From: Betaproteobacteria bacterium
GTDB lineage: Bacteria; Pseudomonadota; Gammaproteobacteria; Burkholderiales; Casimicrobiaceae
DNA length: 64,000 nt
Direction: 5' to 3'
Assembly: GCA_013298765.1 (NCBI GenBank)
Contig: JAAFJA010000005.1
Coordinates: forward strand, 186,001-250,000
Shown: piece by piece, positions 60,501 to 64,000 of the stretch
Layout of the letters: each line of letters begins with the position of its first letter
Position numbering within the stretch: the stretch's first letter is position 1
Notes under the pieces: generated by a model
Seen by the model: the letters and a program-made list of their open reading frames with translations, nothing else
Told to the model about the DNA's origin: nothing
Databases searched by the model: none
Made by a program: the position numbers and the translations under genes

Positions 60501-61522
60501 TGCGTAGACGCCAGATCGATTTTGCGAGCTAACTCACGATATCGAGTGCGATCATTTTCGATCCAGCGAAAAAGCGTCTCCGCACTCGGTGGCACAAGTT
60601 CCATATGAGTTGCATCTGCGCGTGCGATGGTTGCTTTGTCAGCCATCGCTTCGCCCAATGCGGCGCGCCAACGCGAACCGATGGCGGCATCCAAACCGCG
60701 CGCTACGTACAAGCCGTACCACGGATCAAGATAGAAGCCATTCAGCCCTTGCTCATGCAGCGTTGCAACTTGTGGCGTAAGCTTTGAGCGCAGTTGCCCT
60801 GTGACGGCGATGATGCGTACTTTGCCGCTCTTTGCAAGCGGCAAGAGTCGATGAAGGTCAGTTGCGACGATGTCAATTCGCTCGGCCACCACCTCGTTGG
60901 TCGCAAGGCTTGATCCGCGATAGGGAACGTGTAGCAGATTCAATTGAAAGTGCTGCGCAACGGCTTCCACCGCAAGATGAGAAGAGCCGCCCACGCCCGC
61001 TGATCCAAACGTTACTTTGCCGGGGTGTGCGCGCGCGTATTTCACACATTCTTGAAGGTCGTTCACCGGCAAGCTCGCGCGAACGGCAATCGCAAACGGA
61101 ATCCGCGCCACGGCGCTGATAAACGAGAAGTCTTTCGCGGGGTCGTAGCCAATGTCGCGCCCCAGAAGCCCCGCCAGCACCAGATTATTGGCCCCACCAA
61201 GCCCCACCGTCATGCCGTCTGGTGCAGCTGTCGCCACGTTACGCGCAGCGATCCTGCCGCCCGCGCCACCGTGATTTTCGATCACGATCTCATTGCGCAT
61301 CGCTGCTTCAAGCGCGGGCAGAAGAACGCGGGCGACTGTATCGGTTTGTGAGCCTGGTTCTTGCGCGATGAGGCGTATTGCGCGGTTCGCCCGAACTGGG
61401 TAGCAAATTGTCGCTGCGGCGCATGCTGAGCCGAGCAGACGCAATAGTTCTCGCCGAGAAAGATCGGAAGTAGGGCGCGCGCAGCGCGTGTCCGCGTGCC
61501 GGAGAAACTGAAACAGTGGCAA
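60497..61522 (-). CDS. tripartite tricarboxylate transporter (Bug) substrate-binding protein
   Basis: This 341-residue protein has a Tat-like signal (SRRELLRLLGSACAAATICY) near residue 20-45. The Bug fold follows: IRLIAQEPGSQTDTVARVLL, ENHGGAGGRIAARNVATAAP, VTFGSAGVGGSSHLAVEAVA, LHVPYRGSSLATNEVVAERI. The start is TTG at 61522 with AGGA 5 nt upstream. No TctA/TctB membrane subunits are nearby, as is usual for orphan Bug proteins. It is the first gene of the leftward arm and may bind the carboxylate precursor or report on it. Confidence 0.9.
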   Translation of the reverse strand: MPLFQFLRHADTRCARPTSDLSRRELLRLLGSACAAATICYPVRANRAIRLIAQEPGSQTDTVARVLLPALEAAMRNEIVIENHGGAGGRIAARNVATAAPDGMTVGLGGANNLVLAGLLGRDIGYDPAKDFSFISAVARIPFAIAVRASLPVNDLQECVKYARAHPGKVTFGSAGVGGSSHLAVEAVAQHFQLNLLHVPYRGSSLATNEVVAERIDIVATDLHRLLPLAKSGKVRIIAVTGQLRSKLTPQVATLHEQGLNGFYLDPWYGLYVARGLDAAIGSRWRAALGEAMADKATIARADATHMELVPPSAETLFRWIENDRTRYRELARKIDLASTQ

Positions 61523-61905
61523 TTGAATCCTGGTATTTGGCTAAAAACTTTGCATGGGGAGCGACGCACCTAGTCGTTTTTTCCCGACGTCGCTTGATCG
61601 GTACTTTTTTCCGTAAGCCTGGTCGCCAACCTAAGCAGCAGACAATCAGCATCCCGAGCAAAAATGTTGGCGCATCGCGCAGCAATGGGGATTTCTTAGT
61701 CTGTGATCTTCCTACCTCTATTATGCTTTGCTTGCAGCATTCAGTTGATCCTGAATGTAGAGACGGAAGCGCGAATTTTTTAGTGACACTCAACGAGCGA
61801 TGACAGGCATTTTTTTTGGTGATGTGCGGCGGCATTCGCGCAGGAAAAAGCGCATTCATAATCTGTACGCAAATCGCTGCGTTGCCCGTTTGGACAGGTC
61901 TTGAA
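61523..61905. other. about 380-bp region without a confident gene
   Basis: It contains the promoter of the leftward cluster arm and an AT-rich stretch with T8 at 61811-61818. The 95-codon + strand ORF at 61516 and the - strand ORF at 61308-61859 overlap other genes and lack coding character. Confidence 0.35.
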
Positions 61906-62301
61906 ATGGATACTTACAAACGCCAGAAATGCGGCGTGCCCTGGTTGCTCAACCCGGACTTCGAGTTTCTGGCGGTTGGCGAGCTTGCGAAGGCAGAGTT
62001 ACACAGTGGAAGACCGGCGGTCGTCGAAGAAAGTTTCGTCGAAAAATCGTATGTCTCAATGCCCGTGCGTTGGGCCGGTTTTGATCAAGGTGCACCGAAC
62101 GTTGCCGGTGTGTGGCCCGAACTCATGATCGAGGAGGCGTTGCAGCGAAGGCGCGATTCCATGTTTCCGCGGGAACGACTCCGCGCCGAATACGCACGCT
62201 ATCTTCATCGATACATCGTGCCGAATGAATGGGTAGCTTGCACTGGGGATGTCACCCAAGATCAATCCATCGAGCCGATCCGAGCTCGCCCGACCAAGTG
62301 A
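61906..62301 (+). CDS. orphan ORF of unknown function
   Basis: The protein has 131 residues from the ATG at 61906; the frame is open from 61816 and adds CGGIRAGKSAFIICTQIAAL, whose GGIRAGKS resembles a P-loop, so a longer or truncated protein is possible. The body (DTYKRQKCGVPWLLNPDFEF, EALQRRRDSMFPRERLRAEY) matches nothing I know. Its codon use is less GC-rich than that of the neighbours. It may be a remnant of a transferred gene. Confidence 0.45.
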   Translation: MDTYKRQKCGVPWLLNPDFEFLAVGELAKAELHSGRPAVVEESFVEKSYVSMPVRWAGFDQGAPNVAGVWPELMIEEALQRRRDSMFPRERLRAEYARYLHRYIVPNEWVACTGDVTQDQSIEPIRARPTK

Positions 62302-62352
62302 GCGAGACTCTCGATTCCCCATGACCCACTACTCGCCTAGCGTCGCACACTG

Positions 62353-63216
62353 ATGTCGATCGAAGCGCTCGCTTTCGTGGCCGCGATCGTGAGCGGCTTC
62401 TTGCATGCGGTATGGAATGCGCTGGCCCAGCGCTCCAACGATGCCGCGGCCGCCATGATCTCGCAGATTTGTGTTGCCGGGATTGCGGGCGCGATCGCGT
62501 GCGTTTTTATTGGCTGGCCCAATTCAAGTGTGTGGCATTGGATGGCGCTCGGCTCGTTTGCCAATGCGATGGCGATGCTGCTGATTTCTGCCGCTTACAA
62601 GCGCGGAGATTACGCGGTGACCTATGGCATTAGCCGTGCCACGGCACCGTGGGTGCTCATGCCGCTTTCGCTCTGGGTTTCTGATCGGTCGTTCGGTCTT
62701 CTGGGCGTGTTAGGCGTAACAACAATTTCTGTCGGCGTGTTGCTTGCCGCGATGCGCGGGGCGAAGGCAAAGGACGATCACGTTGGTGCTGCAACTGCGC
62801 GTGCCGCGAGCGCCTTTGCCGTCGCGTCCGGGCTGAGCGTGGCGTTCTCGATTTATGCGGATGCCCGTGGCGCCATTGATGTCGGCGCGCTCGAGTATGG
62901 CGTTGCTCAAACCGTTGTCAACGCAGTGGTCGTGAGCATCATTTTTCAGCTTCAGTCGAGGCGTTCAGTGATTGCGATTGTTCGCTCGAACTGGAGAATT
63001 GGCATCGGCAGTGCGATCATTTCAACGCTCTCGTACCTGCTGATTCTGTGGGTGTTTACAAAACTGCCAACCGTCATCGGCGCATCGCTTCGCGATTCGA
63101 GCATGGTGTTCGCGCTCTTGATCGGAACATTTTTCTTCCGGGAACGACTAACTCGCTGGCAGTGGCTGGGTTGCGCGATGTTTATGGTGGGCGTGCTGAC
63201 GCTTCGCGCCGCATAA
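62353..63216 (+). CDS. EamA-family transporter
   Basis: This 287-residue protein has ten predicted helices in two EamA repeats. It begins with VAAIVSGFLHAVWNALAQRS, and the second repeat contains TLSYLLILWVFTKLPTVIGA, LRDSSMVFALLIGTFFFRER. It is probably a small-metabolite exporter, substrate unknown. It is distinct from the EamA gene at 20202 and sits one gene away from the ATP-grasp/DegT cluster, so product export is a possibility. Confidence 0.86.
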   Translation: MSIEALAFVAAIVSGFLHAVWNALAQRSNDAAAAMISQICVAGIAGAIACVFIGWPNSSVWHWMALGSFANAMAMLLISAAYKRGDYAVTYGISRATAPWVLMPLSLWVSDRSFGLLGVLGVTTISVGVLLAAMRGAKAKDDHVGAATARAASAFAVASGLSVAFSIYADARGAIDVGALEYGVAQTVVNAVVVSIIFQLQSRRSVIAIVRSNWRIGIGSAIISTLSYLLILWVFTKLPTVIGASLRDSSMVFALLIGTFFFRERLTRWQWLGCAMFMVGVLTLRAA

Positions 63217-63233
63217 AAGACTCACCAAAAAGC

Positions 63234-63268
63234 AAAAAAGCCCGCTGGCGTTACCGAGCGGGCTTTTT
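63234..63268. terminator. bidirectional terminator between the EamA gene and rpmG
   Basis: A6 GCCCGCT / AGCGGGC T5 with a 10-nt loop, between converging genes. Confidence 0.9.
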
Positions 63269-63307
63269 GTTTCTCGCTGCAAACACACAGCGAGGCGAAG
63301 AGGCGAA

Positions 63308-63463
63308 TTACTTCAGCTTCGTCTCTTTGTAATCCACGTGCTTACGTGCGACCGGATCGAACTTCTTCATGACGAGCTTTTCAGTCATCGTCTTTTTGTT
63401 CTTGGTCGTGGTGTAGAAATGGCCGGTGCCAGCAGTTGATTCGAGTTTGATTTTTTCACGCAT
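63308..63463 (-). CDS. rpmG: 50S ribosomal protein L33
   Basis: A 51-residue protein starting [19 protein letters not shown] and ending YKETKLK. This is the typical cysteine-free (C-) L33 of Betaproteobacteria. It lies 18 bp after rpmB on the same strand, the usual rpmB-rpmG operon. Confidence 0.96.
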   Translation of the reverse strand: MREKIKLESTAGTGHFYTTTKNKKTMTEKLVMKKFDPVARKHVDYKETKLK

Positions 63464-63481
63464 GATGTCTCTCCCTTCGAA

Positions 63482-63715
63482 TTAGATGGCGCCTTTGGCG
63501 CGAAGATCGGCCAGCACGACATCGATTCCGTTCTTATCGATCAAACGGATCGCAGAGGTCGTCAAGCGGAGGCGCACGAAGCGATTCTCGCTCTCAACCC
63601 AGAAGCGGCGGTTTTGCAAATTCGGGAGGAAACGGCGTTTGGTTTTGTTATTGGCGTGAGAAACGTTGTTTCCCACCATCGGCTTTTTGCCGGTGACTTG
63701 ACATACGCGGGCCAT
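63482..63715 (-). CDS. rpmB: 50S ribosomal protein L28
   Basis: The protein has 77 residues from the ATG at 63715 ([20 protein letters not shown]). It has the conserved [20 protein letters not shown] and [15 protein letters not shown]. It is a large-subunit protein cotranscribed with rpmG. Confidence 0.97.
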   Translation of the reverse strand: MARVCQVTGKKPMVGNNVSHANNKTKRRFLPNLQNRRFWVESENRFVRLRLTTSAIRLIDKNGIDVVLADLRAKGAI

Positions 63716-63883
63716 GGTTGGCACTCCTTCGCGCGGGCTCTACAAAATTTCGAGGCGGCGCGGGTAACTTCGGCAAAACGTCCCTGTACGACCGAAGGAT
63801 CTGAACGCTCGCCAACGTCGAATGGACAGCGAATGCGTTCGGGTTAATGAACATCAGGGAAAGCCAGAAATTATAGCGCGAAA

Positions 63884-64000
63884 TCAGAGTGTTACGGCTG
63901 TGGACACCAGTGGCTCGCGGATACCAGGCCAACGACCCTGCGCGCGGGCGACCATCGCCCGCAGGCTCGCATTCGGATTCCTCGACAATTGCATCAGCGC
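63884..64000 (-). CDS. C-terminal end of a gene running in from the right (tentative)
   Basis: On the - strand an open frame enters at 64000 and ends with TGA at 63886-63884. It has 38 residues, including NASLRAMVARAQGRWPGIRE. Codon use is GC-rich in third positions like the neighbours. The product cannot be identified from so little. Confidence 0.35.
   Translation of the reverse strand, partial: ALMQLSRNPNASLRAMVARAQGRWPGIREPLVSTAVTL

Noticed and set aside
61516-61803. 95-codon ORF beginning MAIESWYLAKNF
   Set aside because: It starts inside the signal-peptide end of the binding-protein gene on the other strand, and I see no family features or ribosome binding site.

Overview
The window is about 64 kb of chromosome from a betaproteobacterium, probably Burkholderiales-like. 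Evidence for this is the neighbourhoods rsxB-nth-DUF1841, proC-yggS // pilT-pilU and DUF971-ubiE-Tim44-like-ubiJ, a phasin, a SWIB protein with an AKKPA tail, a Bug-type (TTT) binding protein and the rpmG/rpmB pair. The window opens inside a tailed prophage and closes in housekeeping genes. The species cannot be named from the sequence.

Region 1 (1-14.0 kb) is the right part of a siphovirus-like prophage. Tail genes lie on the + strand: tape measure, a repeat-bearing tail protein and a distal tail protein. Small genes converge on them from the - strand: an HTH protein, a DUF4116-like protein, a DUF932 protein and several unknowns. The - strand block carries the most unusual non-coding signal in the window. 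Three genes have a 5' leader hairpin with covarying stem and constant loop. Two intergenic hairpins have 15-bp arms of different sequence around one identical 10-nt loop. A 13-bp sequence occurs five times in one orientation, also inside genes in different reading frames. A 22-bp perfect palindrome precedes the HTH gene. No integrase is in view.

Region 2 (14.0-35 kb) is core chromosome. It holds redox and DNA repair (rsxB, nth), proline synthesis (proC), PLP homeostasis (yggS), twitching motility ATPases (pilT, pilU), ubiquinone synthesis (ubiE, ubiJ), a MarR-controlled MFS exporter beside a hot-dog thioesterase, a TetR regulator, a bactofilin-like protein, a CsgG-like lipoprotein, plsC, apaH, a cytochrome c5 and tRNA-Arg(CCG). 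A 169-bp palindromic MITE-like element sits between proC and yggS, with a decayed arm of the same family near 30.2 kb. The 3' end of the tRNA gene with its terminator is duplicated.

Region 3 (35-44 kb) is lipid-flavoured: a Tat-signal protein, GMC oxidoreductase and alpha/beta hydrolase operon, dgkA, a SWIB protein, a two-domain fatty acyl-CoA reductase, a phasin and a patatin. This suggests storage lipid (wax ester and/or PHA) metabolism.

Region 4 (44.1-49.2 kb) is a tight three-gene - strand operon: cPLA2/patatin-type phospholipase, CHAT caspase-like protease, metallo-beta-lactamase-fold hydrolase. These three effector-type enzymes look like an undescribed abortive or defence module and are one of the two best candidates for a new system.

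Region 5 (49.6-61.5 kb) has a fatty acid desaturase and an unknown membrane-anchored protein, then a two-armed convergent cluster. The + arm is XRE-cupin regulator, GNAT, tandem double GNAT and ATP-grasp. The - arm is TTT binding protein, DegT aminotransferase, a second paralogous ATP-grasp, GT2 glycosyltransferase and MmgE/PrpD protein. This reads as a cluster making or modifying an amide-linked, N-acylated metabolite or glycan, and is the other strong novelty candidate.

Region 6 (61.5-64 kb) holds an orphan ORF, an EamA transporter, rpmG and rpmB (L33, L28) and probably the end of a further gene.
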